Origin: Moritella sp. 24 | GTDB lineage: Bacteria > Pseudomonadota > Gammaproteobacteria > Enterobacterales > Moritellaceae | Reading direction: 5' to 3' | Length of the DNA stretch: 64,000 bases | Assembly (NCBI RefSeq): GCF_018219155.1 | Contig: NZ_CP056123.1 | Span: 4,101,505 to 4,165,504 of the forward strand | In this document: positions 9,709 through 18,689 of the stretch, in pieces | Position numbering within the stretch: position 1 is the stretch's first letter | Layout: the number at the start of each line of letters is the position of its first letter | Made by a program: the position numbers and the translations under genes | The notes under the pieces: generated by a model | Told to the model about the DNA's origin: nothing | What the model saw: only the letters and a program-made list of their open reading frames with translations | Databases searched by the model: none

Positions 9709-10452
9709 TTATTTTGCTTGGCCAGCAATTTCTAACAATTCAACTTCAAATACAAGCGTTGAATTTGGTGGGATGTCAGCACCCGCACCTTGTGCGCCAT
9801 AGCCTAACTCAGATGGGATGTATAATTTATATTTACTGCCCACATTCATTAGTGCAACACCTTCTGTCCAACCAGGAATAACACGGTTAAGCGCAAATGT
9901 TGCTGGTTCGCCACGTTCAACTGAACTGTCGAATACTTTACCGTTTAACAATGTACCTGTGTAATGCACAGTTACAGTGTCACTTGGCGTTGCGATGTTA
10001 CCTGTACCAGCTGTAAGCACTTCATATTGAAGGCCAGACTCAGTCGTAGTAATACCTTCTTTCTTGCCATTTTCAGCAAAGAAAGTCGCTGACTCAGCTT
10101 CTGATTTTTCGCTTTCTACACGCGCGGCTTCAGTTGATAGCTTATTCATTTTTTCGTCATAAGCTTTTAATACAGTTTGTAATTCTTCATCAGATAACTG
10201 GGTTGTTTCGTTTAACGCATCAGTAATACCTTGAACGATGATTTCCTTATCTAATGGTGCACCTAGCTCTTCTTGACGCTTAAGTGGTGCAACCAAGTTG
10301 CGGGCAACGATTGAACCGATTGCATAAGCCGCTTGTTGATCTTCACTGTATGTCTTAATGTCTGTTACTTTATCTGCTTGTGCTTCTTGGCCACATGCTG
10401 CTAACAGAGATACTGCCGAAGCAAGTATTGTTACTTTAAAAAATTTTTTCAT
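9709..10452 (-). CDS. fkpA: FKBP-type peptidyl-prolyl isomerase FkpA (Mip-like), lipoprotein form
   Basis: Envelope prolyl isomerase and chaperone of the FkpA/Mip family. It has a signal peptide ending in the lipobox LLAAC (Cys about 20), a helical dimerisation domain (about 30-130), and a C-terminal FKBP domain with VTVHYTGTLLNGKVFDSS, VIPGWTEGV and the IPSELGYG segment. E. coli FkpA is soluble in the periplasm; the lipobox here suggests a membrane-anchored form, which is an inference from the signal alone. It is in the conserved slyX/slyD neighbourhood. Confidence 0.93.
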   Translation of the reverse strand: MKKFFKVTILASAVSLLAACGQEAQADKVTDIKTYSEDQQAAYAIGSIVARNLVAPLKRQEELGAPLDKEIIVQGITDALNETTQLSDEELQTVLKAYDEKMNKLSTEAARVESEKSEAESATFFAENGKKEGITTTESGLQYEVLTAGTGNIATPSDTVTVHYTGTLLNGKVFDSSVERGEPATFALNRVIPGWTEGVALMNVGSKYKLYIPSELGYGAQGAGADIPPNSTLVFEVELLEIAGQAK

Positions 10453-10706
10453 CGAAATACCTAATTAAAATAATGCAGTGTAATTCCACAACTACGTTCT
10501 AAGTTACTTATACCTAAACTACTTAGTAGTATTATCATAACTATTTGATGCTTCCATACAAGATATTAACAACTATAAATGCAAAAAATGATAAATCACC
10601 CTACTTTACTTAGTTTTACATCTTATCTAGCCTAGTATTTCAGCTCAAATAAATCGACATTACATGTTAAACTTAGTTCATAAAACTATAGATATAGCGG
10701 AAAAAC

Positions 10707-10928
10707 ATGGAAATTCAGCAGTTAGATGAACGTGTTTGTGACTTAGAAATGAAATTAAGTTTTCAAGACGACACCATTGAACAATTAAACAATGCCATTA
10801 TCGAACAACAAAAAATTATTGAAGATCAGAAAGTACAGCTGACTTTTTTAATTAGCCGAATAAAAACGATGCAAGTTGGCAGCGGTCTAGCAAGTGAAGC
10901 AGACGAAACTCCACCACCGCATTATTAA
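10707..10928 (+). CDS. slyX: SlyX family protein
   Basis: Small cytoplasmic coiled-coil protein of unknown role. The 73 residues show heptad-like helices (EMKLSFQDDTIEQLNNAI) and the characteristic C-terminal PPPHY. It lies between fkpA and slyD, as in E. coli, but on the strand opposite to both. Confidence 0.93.
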   Translation: MEIQQLDERVCDLEMKLSFQDDTIEQLNNAIIEQQKIIEDQKVQLTFLISRIKTMQVGSGLASEADETPPPHY

Positions 10929-10982
10929 TGCCGGAATGAGTCGGTAACAAACTGCTGAGGTAAACGATTTACCATCAATAAT

Positions 10983-11014
10983 AAAAATGCCAGTCATCGA
11001 GACTGGCATTTTAC
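10983..11014. terminator. Bidirectional terminator between slyX and slyD
   Basis: AAAAATGCCAGTC, short loop, GACTGGCATTTTA forms a strong stem with A and T runs on either side, serving the convergent slyX and slyD genes. Confidence 0.85.
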
Positions 11015-11084
11015 TTTCATTAAATCGAAATTTAATCATTATATCGGGTCAGCACAAATCACCAACCCTAAAAAGCACTAAAGA

Positions 11085-11669
11085 CTAGTGACAACCGCCG
11101 CCGCAGCAACCGTCTTTTTTCTCTTCTTTTGGCGCTTCGTCTTCTGAACCACAACAGCCACCTTCGTGATCATGCTCGTGTCCGTGGTCGTGACCACAGC
11201 CGCCAGCACCATGGATGTGACCATGTTCTAGTTCTTCTTCAGTTGCTTCACGGATGCCCATTACTTCACCGTTAAATTGCAGTGTACGACCAGCAAATGG
11301 GTGGTTAGCATCAACAACAATAATGTTGTCTTCAACTGCAGTTACGATAACAGTACGGTGACCCGCATCTGTTTCAGCACTGAATGCCATACCAGGTTCA
11401 ACGCCTTCAACGCCTTCGAAAAGTTCTGCAGGTACTTCTTGAACTAGTTCAGGATCGTAGATGCCATAGCCTTGTTCAGGTTCAACTTTAACGTCAAAAT
11501 CGTCACCAACTTTAAGACCTTCAAGCTCAGCTTCAAGACCAGGAACAAGGTAACCAGAACCCATTAAAAATTCTAGAGGTGATGAATCACGTGTATCATC
11601 GATAAGTTCGCCTTTATCGTCTGTTACTGCGAAGTGTAGTACTACAACTGAGTTTGCTTCAATAAACAT
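11085..11669 (-). CDS. slyD: FKBP-type peptidyl-prolyl isomerase SlyD (metallochaperone)
   Basis: Cytoplasmic prolyl isomerase and nickel metallochaperone. It has an FKBP domain with the insert-in-flap chaperone region, then a metal-binding tail (last 45 residues) rich in His, Cys and Gly, for example GCGHDHGHEHDHEGGCCG and the final CCGGGCH. The frame also has an ATG at 11684, but the ATG at 11669 has a GAAGAG ribosome site at good spacing and aligns better with the family start, so I chose it. In E. coli the protein supports NiFe-hydrogenase maturation; no hydrogenase genes are in this window. Confidence 0.95.
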   Translation of the reverse strand: MFIEANSVVVLHFAVTDDKGELIDDTRDSSPLEFLMGSGYLVPGLEAELEGLKVGDDFDVKVEPEQGYGIYDPELVQEVPAELFEGVEGVEPGMAFSAETDAGHRTVIVTAVEDNIIVVDANHPFAGRTLQFNGEVMGIREATEEELEHGHIHGAGGCGHDHGHEHDHEGGCCGSEDEAPKEEKKDGCCGGGCH

Positions 11670-11720
11670 ATTTATTCTCTTCATTCCTGATTAACTATAT
11701 AAAGCATGCTTTAAACAAGG

Positions 11721-11924
11721 CTATTGCTTAAACACACCTATCATTTGTTCGAAATCGCGGGTGGCGGTACTCACCTCTCCGTCTGCTTGCGCCTGAGTAT
11801 AGCCACAACTGACACATTCAATTGTTTCTACCCCATTCACTTGAAATAGCTGGATCACATCTATTTCATTGCACGTCGGGCATTTAGCACCCGCGACAAA
11901 GCGTCTTTTCTTCCGTTCAACCAC
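11721..11924 (-). CDS. yheV: YheV family putative zinc-ribbon protein
   Basis: 67-residue protein of unknown role with a zinc-ribbon pattern: CPTC near residue 15 and CVSC near 37. It matches the YheV family in length and in its place directly upstream of slyD, divergent from yheS. E. coli has kefB next to yheV; kef genes are absent here. Confidence 0.88.
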   Translation of the reverse strand: MVERKKRRFVAGAKCPTCNEIDVIQLFQVNGVETIECVSCGYTQAQADGEVSTATRDFEQMIGVFKQ

Positions 11925-12102
11925 GGCGACCTCCTAGTCATTTACGATGTGATCATCCGTATATCATTGCTGATCTTTGGCTCGTTCGCATCGTTTAGCT
12001 ATGAGTGTACTTTATTCTTGGTACAAATTTCAAAGTTTAACATTTTAAACTGGGCGTAAATCGGCTAAAATCGCGGCAATTATAGTTACTAATAGCCCTC
12101 AT

Positions 12103-14016
12103 ATGATCATAGCTAGCGATATTGAACTTCTGCGTGGTGGCAAGCCACTTATTACGAACACCAGTGCCAAAATCAATCCTGGTCAAAAGGTTGGTTTAGT
12201 AGGTAAAAATGGGTGTGGTAAATCCAGCTTATTTGCCTTAATTCGTCACGAAATCAGCTTGGATAACGGTACCCTAACCTATCCAACAGGCTGGCAAGTA
12301 TCGAGTGTAAAACAGGAAACACCTGCTCTCGATCGCAGTGCGCATGATTATGTGCTTGATGGCGATATTGAATTCCGCCAATTAGAAGCGGATCTTGCAC
12401 AAGCTGAAGCTGCAGATAACGGCAACAAAATTGCAGAAATCCACGGCAAGCTAGATGCTATTGGTGCTTACAGCATCAACGCGCGTTGTTCTGAACTGTT
12501 ATCTGGTTTAGGTTTTAGCGAAGAAAAACAACAACTACCAGTACAGAGTTTCTCGGGTGGTTGGCGTATGCGTTTAAACTTAGCACAGGCGCTATTATGC
12601 CGTTCTGACTTATTGCTCCTTGATGAACCAACAAACCACTTGGATTTGGATGCGGTTATCTGGTTAGAGAAATGGTTAAAGCAGTATGACGGTACATTAA
12701 TGTTAATCTCGCATGATCGCGATTTCCTCGATGCCATTATTACTAAAATCATTCACGTTGAAGATCAAAAGCTAAACGAATACACAGGTGATTACACCTC
12801 ATTCGAAAAACAACGTGCTGAAAAACTATCACAACAACAATCAATGTTTGAAAAGCAGCAGCGTGAAGTTGCCCATATGCAAAGCTACATTGACCGCTTT
12901 CGTTATAAAGCATCAAAAGCAAAACAAGCGCAAAGTCGTATTAAAGCAATGGAACGTATGGAGCTTATTTCTGCAGCCAATGCAGATTCACAATTTAGCT
13001 TTAGCTTCTTAAAACCTGATGCCCTGCCACTACCATTATTAACAATGGAAGATGTGTGCGCAGGTTATGGCGATACGCTTATTCTAGATAACATTAAATT
13101 GAATCTAGTTCCGGGCAGTCGCATTGGTTTATTGGGTCGTAACGGCGCAGGTAAATCAACGCTAATCAAATTATTGTCTGCTGAAATGGAACCTATCAAA
13201 GGTACCCTAGAAGTTAACCCAAATTCAAAAGTTGGTTACTTTGCTCAGCACCAATTAGAATTTTTACGTTTAGACGATACCCCACTGCAACACATGGTTC
13301 GCCTTGCACCAGACAAAACTGAATTAGAATTGCGTAAGTACTTAGGTGGTTTTGGTTTCATCGGTGAAAAAGCGTTAGATATTGTTCGCCCGTTCTCGGG
13401 TGGTGAAAAAGCACGTTTGGTATTAGCGCTGATCGTATGGCAAAAACCAAATCTATTATTGCTTGATGAACCAACCAACCACTTGGATTTAGAAATGCGT
13501 CACGCGCTGTCAGTCGCCCTACAAGGCTTTGAAGGCGCGATGGTAGTGGTATCGCATGATCGTCATTTATTACGCTCTACGACTGATGAGTTGTACTTGG
13601 TACACGATAAGAAAGTATTACCGTTCGACGGTGACTTAGATGATTATCACAGTTGGTTAAGCGAGCAACAAAAAGTTGAGAAGCAAGCAACACAAGTCAT
13701 TAATACTGGCGTAAATAGCGCACAAGGTAAGAAAGATCAAAAGCGTAAAGCCGCGGAATTACGTAAGCTAACACAACCAGTACGCAAGCAAATTGAAAAG
13801 CTAGACAAGCAGCTTGAAACGTTAGGTGACAAACTCGCTGCCGTTGAAGCACAGCTCAGTGAAACCAGCATCTATGAAGATCAAAACAAAGCCAAGCTAA
13901 AAACCGCATTAGGTGATCAAGCTAAATTTGTTGTGGCGATTGAAGAAGCTGAAACCACTTGGATGGAATTAAATGAACAGCTTGAAGAAATGATTGAAGA
14001 AAGCGAACAAGCTTAA
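12103..14016 (+). CDS. yheS: ABC-F family ATPase YheS (ribosome-associated)
   Basis: Soluble ABC-F protein with two ATPase cassettes and no membrane domain; the family acts on ribosomes, relieving stalled translation. Cassette 1: GLVGKNGCGKSS near 34, FSGGWRMRLN signature, LLLLDEPTNHLD. A linker rich in charged helices (about 235-290) follows. Cassette 2: GLLGRNGAGKST, FSGGEKARL, LLLLDEPTNHLD. The C-terminal 100 residues form a basic coiled coil. The 637-residue length matches YheS. It is divergent from yheV-slyD; the usual next gene yheT is missing. Confidence 0.95.
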   Translation: MIIASDIELLRGGKPLITNTSAKINPGQKVGLVGKNGCGKSSLFALIRHEISLDNGTLTYPTGWQVSSVKQETPALDRSAHDYVLDGDIEFRQLEADLAQAEAADNGNKIAEIHGKLDAIGAYSINARCSELLSGLGFSEEKQQLPVQSFSGGWRMRLNLAQALLCRSDLLLLDEPTNHLDLDAVIWLEKWLKQYDGTLMLISHDRDFLDAIITKIIHVEDQKLNEYTGDYTSFEKQRAEKLSQQQSMFEKQQREVAHMQSYIDRFRYKASKAKQAQSRIKAMERMELISAANADSQFSFSFLKPDALPLPLLTMEDVCAGYGDTLILDNIKLNLVPGSRIGLLGRNGAGKSTLIKLLSAEMEPIKGTLEVNPNSKVGYFAQHQLEFLRLDDTPLQHMVRLAPDKTELELRKYLGGFGFIGEKALDIVRPFSGGEKARLVLALIVWQKPNLLLLDEPTNHLDLEMRHALSVALQGFEGAMVVVSHDRHLLRSTTDELYLVHDKKVLPFDGDLDDYHSWLSEQQKVEKQATQVINTGVNSAQGKKDQKRKAAELRKLTQPVRKQIEKLDKQLETLGDKLAAVEAQLSETSIYEDQNKAKLKTALGDQAKFVVAIEEAETTWMELNEQLEEMIEESEQA

Positions 14017-14041
14017 CTTTAAATATTTAAGTTACTGAAAT

Positions 14042-14076
14042 AAAAAAGGCTGATTTTATATCAGCCTTTTTTTATA
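14042..14076. terminator. Terminator after yheS
   Basis: AAAAAAGGCTGAT, loop, ATCAGCCTTTTTTT: a classic intrinsic terminator, usable in both directions between yheS and the convergent oxidoreductase. Confidence 0.9.
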
Positions 14077-14077
14077 G

Positions 14078-15118
14078 TTATAAGGTCACCGTTAACGTCT
14101 CACCTAAACGGCTACTTTCCATAGCCAGTTCAATTAATTTAATGTTCAACAACGCTGACTCCGCTGTTACTGGTGGTTTTGTTTTCAACCTAATCGCATC
14201 AGCCATTGCAGTAAAGTACAGCTGATAGCAACCTCGTTCTGTTGTCACAATGTCAATCTCTTCAGCGTTATATAAACAGCCATATTGATCTGTACTTTCA
14301 TCCGACCAAGATGCATCAACAGGTAATACACCCGCAATTAAACGTGCTTCTTGTGGGTCTAACCCATATTTCTCATAGCTGCCTTTTGTCCCTTTAATAC
14401 TAAAACGCTTATTTGGCCCCGCACTAAATAAATCTGCGTGTAACGTGGTGACTTGATTAGGGTAATGTAGGACAAGATTAAAATAATCCACGTTCGTCGA
14501 TCCCTCTCGCATAATTAAACATTGTGCAGTGATCGCATTCGGCACACCAAATAATATTAATGCTTGATCAATCAGGTGTGGGCCTAAATCAAATAAAATA
14601 CCGCCACCATTAGCAGCCTGTTCACGCCAACGTTGACGTACATTAGGTCGAAAACGATCGAAGTGAGATTCAAAGCTTCTCAACTCACCAATACGATCTT
14701 CTTCAATCAGTTTTTTAACGGTAAGGAAATCACCATCCCAACGACGGTTATGATAAACGCTTAGCGTTAAGCTTTTTTCAGCTGCCAGTTTAATTAACGC
14801 TTCACCATCAGTAATATTTGTAACAAACGGTTTTTCGAGGACAACGTGTTTATTATTTTCTAGAGCCTGCTTTGCTAAACAAAAATGCACATCGTTTGGC
14901 GCAGTGATAATCACAAGCTCTGCATCAGAATTAATAAGGAGATCATTAGCAGACAAGTAATGATCGACTACAGGCCAATCATGCTCGACCGCGTCACGTT
15001 GGCTGCTACTAATAGCAACTAATTCAAATTCAGGTAAGCTAGTAATAAAGGGGATATGAAACGTTTTTGCAGAAAATCCGTAGCCGATAACGGCTGTTTT
15101 AATCGGTACTAAAGCCAT
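14078..15118 (-). CDS. Gfo/Idh/MocA family NAD(P)-dependent oxidoreductase (YdgJ-like)
   Basis: Soluble dehydrogenase of the Gfo/Idh/MocA family, which oxidises or reduces sugars and sugar-like compounds. It has an N-terminal Rossmann fold (AVIGYGFSAKTFHIP at about 9-23), the EKPFVTN motif with the conserved Lys near residue 95, and the GGGILFDLGPHLIDQ helix carrying the catalytic His. The 346-residue length and the layout resemble E. coli YdgJ. The substrate cannot be told from sequence. It is a single gene inserted between yheS and the TonB cluster. Confidence 0.88.
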   Translation of the reverse strand: MALVPIKTAVIGYGFSAKTFHIPFITSLPEFELVAISSSQRDAVEHDWPVVDHYLSANDLLINSDAELVIITAPNDVHFCLAKQALENNKHVVLEKPFVTNITDGEALIKLAAEKSLTLSVYHNRRWDGDFLTVKKLIEEDRIGELRSFESHFDRFRPNVRQRWREQAANGGGILFDLGPHLIDQALILFGVPNAITAQCLIMREGSTNVDYFNLVLHYPNQVTTLHADLFSAGPNKRFSIKGTKGSYEKYGLDPQEARLIAGVLPVDASWSDESTDQYGCLYNAEEIDIVTTERGCYQLYFTAMADAIRLKTKPPVTAESALLNIKLIELAMESSRLGETLTVTL

Positions 15119-15303
15119 AATTATTAACTCTTATTTAATTAAATAATGGGGCGTATTCGTATCATCAAATCGTAATTTAATGTATGCCGATTTGCACGAT
15201 AAAGTTACATGAGATATTTAAATAAAAGAGTTATAACTAAAATGGGTAGCGAAACGAAGTTTACAATGTAAGCCCCGCTTTCAATCATGATGTACTCAAC
15301 GGG

Positions 15304-15663
15304 TCAAAATAAACTTTTCCATTGCTCAGTATCAATAAACCATCTTTCTTCATAAATTTTGTCATCTTCAAATCGAAACAAGACGGCTAATGCGGAGAAA
15401 TCTATTTTATTTGATTTCCACTCAACAATTGAGACGACTTCATTCTCCCCTTCAATGTGGCGGAGCTCAGTGATCTCAAAACCGGGAGGAAGTAAGTCGC
15501 CCAACTTATCTAGCACACGACGAAATGTCCGTCGTCCCCTGATGATACTTTCCTGACCCGGCATGACGAATGTCATATCATCAGTATAATCTGTAATTAA
15601 GGTATCAAAATCACCTTTATCAACAGCTTCCCAGCCACGTTGCACTATATGAGATAACTTCAT
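15304..15663 (-). CDS. NTF2-like / SnoaL-fold protein
   Basis: 119-residue protein with the NTF2-like pattern of small polyketide-cyclase or ketosteroid-isomerase-type proteins: an N-terminal helix (WEAVDKGDFDTLITDYTDDMTFVMPG), then strands with IRGRRTFRRVL and a C-terminal FRFEDDKIYEERWFIDTEQW. The fold is common in small stress or metabolic proteins; no specific reaction can be inferred. It stands alone between two leftward transcription units. Confidence 0.7.
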   Translation of the reverse strand: MKLSHIVQRGWEAVDKGDFDTLITDYTDDMTFVMPGQESIIRGRRTFRRVLDKLGDLLPPGFEITELRHIEGENEVVSIVEWKSNKIDFSALAVLFRFEDDKIYEERWFIDTEQWKSLF

Positions 15664-15798
15664 TAAGGCTTCCCTCTATATTTTTTATAATCTAACTTTT
15701 TTTATAATCTAACTATAGAGGTCATTCAATCACCCTGCCCTAGCCACAATTAGATAAAAGTGTGATCTAGAGCATCTTTTTCTGGCGGTGATTTGGCG

Positions 15799-17103
15799 TT
15801 ACAACTGCGCCATCCAGCCTTTACTGTAACCCTGATATTGCTTGGTCTGTAACAGCAGTAAATTATCTTTCGCTTGGGATTTTTTACCTTGTTCAATCTG
15901 ACTAACTGCGAGTAAAAAACGCCACTTGTCAGTCATAAGTAAGGTCTTTTGATCTTTGCCCTTAGCACCATGATCCAATAAGGCGGCATAAGCTAATTCC
16001 GCTTCAGACCAACGCGCTTCCAAATATAATAACTGGGCTTGTTGCTGTGCCTGTTTAGCTAGCTTAATGCCCGCAGCTTCCGCTTGTGCTAATACCGCTA
16101 ATGCTTTGCTGCGTTCACGAGCCATCAACCATGCATTACTCAGACCTTTAAAATACGCATTATCTTGCTTCAGTAACTTTTTATCTGCCCCTTCTAAATA
16201 AACATGAGCGGCTAATCGAGGCTGCTGCTGCTGTAGATATAACGAGGCTAATACACGGTACCCTTGTGTGGTGAGTAAGCCCTGATTACGGGTGATAGCC
16301 AGTGTTGATAACGCTGATTTATGCTGTTCCAATGTCAGGTAGCTATACGCCAAACGCTCCCAGTAATCTTTTGAATTAGGGAAATCTACCACCGCAATTT
16401 CAAGGTGTTTATTTAATGCTGAATGACGCTCTAAACGTTGTAACAATGCGAGTAATAATTGCAAGTAGGATTCATTTTTAGGTAATAGCTTATAAGCACG
16501 TTTTGCAGGTGCTAAAGCCGATGCTAATTGACCTTGTAAATAATACCCTTGTGCTAATAATGCCGCATTACCAGCTTCCTGTTCGGTGGTAATGTTATAT
16601 TCGATACGTTGTTTATCATTCAAGTTATCCACCAGCGTAAACCAAGCTTTAAGGTGCTGAGTGGCCTGCTGCCATGATTTATTTTTTGATGTTTTATACG
16701 AATCAGATTGCGCAGCTAACTGTGCGGCCAACTGCTGAAAGCTCAGTTGCTGTTCAAGTGCTAACGACAAATCTAATAACTGACTCACTACTTGATAGCC
16801 TTGCTGGTAATCTTGCTGCATAAGCAATACTTGCAGCTGTAAATTACTGGCTAATAATTGACGTTCAACACTGTATTCTCGCTGTTGCTGATAAAACGCT
16901 GCAATACCTTTAATAAGACCAGCATTCGCTTCGCTTTTTTCTTTACGCTGGCTATCGTCTTGCGCTGTCATTTTAGTAAAGGCAGTCGTCAACGTGACAT
17001 AACGGCTATATACCGCTGCTGGCACTTGCTGCGCCTGCACCGATGGTAATATCGATAGTGACAACAAAATAACGAATAACAGTAATGAAAAATGCTGCTT
17101 CAC
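15799..17103 (-). CDS. TPR-repeat protein of the TonB2 system
   Basis: Last gene of the TonB2-type operon. I place the start at the GTG at 17103, one base after the tonB stop. It gives a clean signal peptide (VKQHFSLLLFVILL...VQA) and 434 residues; the open frame reaches further up but overlaps tonB. The mature protein is a chain of tetratricopeptide-like helices rich in Gln, Leu and Ala. Vibrio-type TonB2 clusters carry a similar periplasmic TPR protein whose role is unclear. Translational coupling to tonB is likely. Confidence 0.8.
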   Translation of the reverse strand: MKQHFSLLLFVILLSLSILPSVQAQQVPAAVYSRYVTLTTAFTKMTAQDDSQRKEKSEANAGLIKGIAAFYQQQREYSVERQLLASNLQLQVLLMQQDYQQGYQVVSQLLDLSLALEQQLSFQQLAAQLAAQSDSYKTSKNKSWQQATQHLKAWFTLVDNLNDKQRIEYNITTEQEAGNAALLAQGYYLQGQLASALAPAKRAYKLLPKNESYLQLLLALLQRLERHSALNKHLEIAVVDFPNSKDYWERLAYSYLTLEQHKSALSTLAITRNQGLLTTQGYRVLASLYLQQQQPRLAAHVYLEGADKKLLKQDNAYFKGLSNAWLMARERSKALAVLAQAEAAGIKLAKQAQQQAQLLYLEARWSEAELAYAALLDHGAKGKDQKTLLMTDKWRFLLAVSQIEQGKKSQAKDNLLLLQTKQYQGYSKGWMAQL

Positions 17104-17104
17104 T

Positions 17105-17809
17105 TTAATTAAGTTCAAAAACCATTCTCCATTTTTTCCATACTTCAGTGCCTGCTGGGGCTTTTTCAAACTGCCAACGGCGCACTGACTTACGTGATGC
17201 TTTAGCAAAATAACCACGGGGGGTTTCTTCGATAACCTTGATCTCTTCTGCACGACCATCATCATTCACGAGGATATGTAATAACACAGACCCTTCAATT
17301 TTGAGGCGTTTAGCTTTGTACGGATATTGCGGGTTAGTTTTACGTAGTACTTTAGCAAAACCAATTTCAGGCTCACCAACACTTGCTTGCTCAACAGCGC
17401 TAACTGCGACAGGTGCTACAACAGCTTGTGGTTGAATATAACTGGTAACATCAACCAATTGCGGTGCAACATCAAAAGTTGGTATCGATAACGCAGGTAA
17501 GGTGATACTGCTATTTAAATTAATATTTTGCACATCAAAACTCGGCTGAACAACCTGTGCAGGCGCCACCATGTCTTGTTGTGGTTTTGGCTCAGGTATC
17601 ACTTCTAATTCAGGCGTGAGTTCCTGTTCTTCTACGGTTGAATCAGTAAACTGACGAAAATTAATCGTGATAGGATCCTTCACAGGTGCTTTATTGCTAC
17701 CAATGGTTAACCCATAAATTAAAGCCGCCAAGCTAATGTTAACCAGCACCGCAAGCAAGAACGCCAATAGACGAAAACGCTTACTGCCCCGCTGTTGCAA
17801 CTGCAACAT
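17105..17809 (-). CDS. tonB: TonB family energy-transducing protein (TonB2-type)
   Basis: Inner-membrane-anchored protein that passes proton-motive energy to outer-membrane receptors. It has one N-terminal membrane helix (about 14-34), a short Pro-rich periplasmic linker and a C-terminal TonB domain (about 150-234) with the YPYKAKRLKIEGSV segment and SVRRWQF. The 234-residue length is short, as in TonB2 proteins. The start overlaps the exbD 3' end by 29 nt. Confidence 0.93.
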   Translation of the reverse strand: MLQLQQRGSKRFRLLAFLLAVLVNISLAALIYGLTIGSNKAPVKDPITINFRQFTDSTVEEQELTPELEVIPEPKPQQDMVAPAQVVQPSFDVQNINLNSSITLPALSIPTFDVAPQLVDVTSYIQPQAVVAPVAVSAVEQASVGEPEIGFAKVLRKTNPQYPYKAKRLKIEGSVLLHILVNDDGRAEEIKVIEETPRGYFAKASRKSVRRWQFEKAPAGTEVWKKWRMVFELN

Positions 17810-18182
17810 TGTCCACCCCAGCTAATCTCACTTGATCTAACACTTCAATTAAACGTCCGGTATCAACGGTACGGTCGGCATTCAACATCACCGAAGTATG
17901 TTCACCACCACTTAAGTTTTTAACTCGGCTACGTAATTTACGAATATCAACGGGTTCGCCTTCAATCCAAACGCCATTTTCAGCATCAATAGACACCACT
18001 AAACTAACAGCGCCTTGCTGATCATTCGTTGCACCATCCGGGCGTTGAATATCAATCGCGTTCATTTTATTAAATGAAGCAGTAACCAAAAAAAAGATAA
18101 GTAAAATAAATACCATATCAATCATTGGCGTTAAATCGACCGTAACTGCATCACTGTTATTTCGGCTAAATCGTGTTCTCAT
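17781..18182 (-). CDS. exbD: Biopolymer transport protein ExbD
   Basis: Inner-membrane proton-channel subunit of the TonB motor. It has a single membrane helix (about 20-42) preceded by VDLTPMIDMVFILL, where the Asp is the proton-path residue of the ExbD/TolR family, and a small periplasmic domain ending with the VRLAGVDNVAVAT strand. Length 133 is typical. It abuts exbB upstream. Confidence 0.95.
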   Translation of the reverse strand: MRTRFSRNNSDAVTVDLTPMIDMVFILLIFFLVTASFNKMNAIDIQRPDGATNDQQGAVSLVVSIDAENGVWIEGEPVDIRKLRSRVKNLSGGEHTSVMLNADRTVDTGRLIEVLDQVRLAGVDNVAVATAGQ

Positions 18183-18689
18183 TTATATCCCTTTAACCAC
18201 TAATTTTTGCGCTAAATCCAAGGTTAATAAATTTGCTCGTTTGTTTAAGCTGTGACAGAAAAATAACCCCGATAACCCAGTCACCAGCCCTGCTAATGTG
18301 GTGAGTAACGCTTGCGCAATACCACTGCTAAATAATTCTGATACACCAAGACTGTCAGACAGCACAGCAAAGTTATCGATCATGCCATCAACCGTACCCA
18401 GCAAGCCCAATAAAGGTAAAACACCCGTTAAGGTTTTAATAAAAATAAGCTTACGGGTGAGCTGGCTTTGCAGTTCTGAAATGAATCCATCTCGCACTGC
18501 CATCGCGAGTAAGTGTGATTGATCTTGCCATTGCGCCCACTCAGCTTGGTAATGTACTAACAAGGCTGGATACTGCAATCCATACTGTAAATAGCAACGA
18601 GCTATTGTCCACCACATGACAACCGACAATGCCATGATGACCCAAAAGATCACCGATGCATTGCCAAGAAAATCCATAAACCCTAACAT
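18183..18689 (-). CDS. exbB: ExbB / MotA-TolQ-ExbB proton channel family protein
   Basis: Second, smaller ExbB-type subunit (168 residues) with three membrane helices. The conserved channel signature GLLGTVDGMIDNF and the SSGIAQALLTTLAGL segment are clear. It abuts the ttpC-like gene upstream and exbD downstream without intergenic space, so the genes are one transcription unit. Confidence 0.94.
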   Translation of the reverse strand: MLGFMDFLGNASVIFWVIMALSVVMWWTIARCYLQYGLQYPALLVHYQAEWAQWQDQSHLLAMAVRDGFISELQSQLTRKLIFIKTLTGVLPLLGLLGTVDGMIDNFAVLSDSLGVSELFSSGIAQALLTTLAGLVTGLSGLFFCHSLNKRANLLTLDLAQKLVVKGI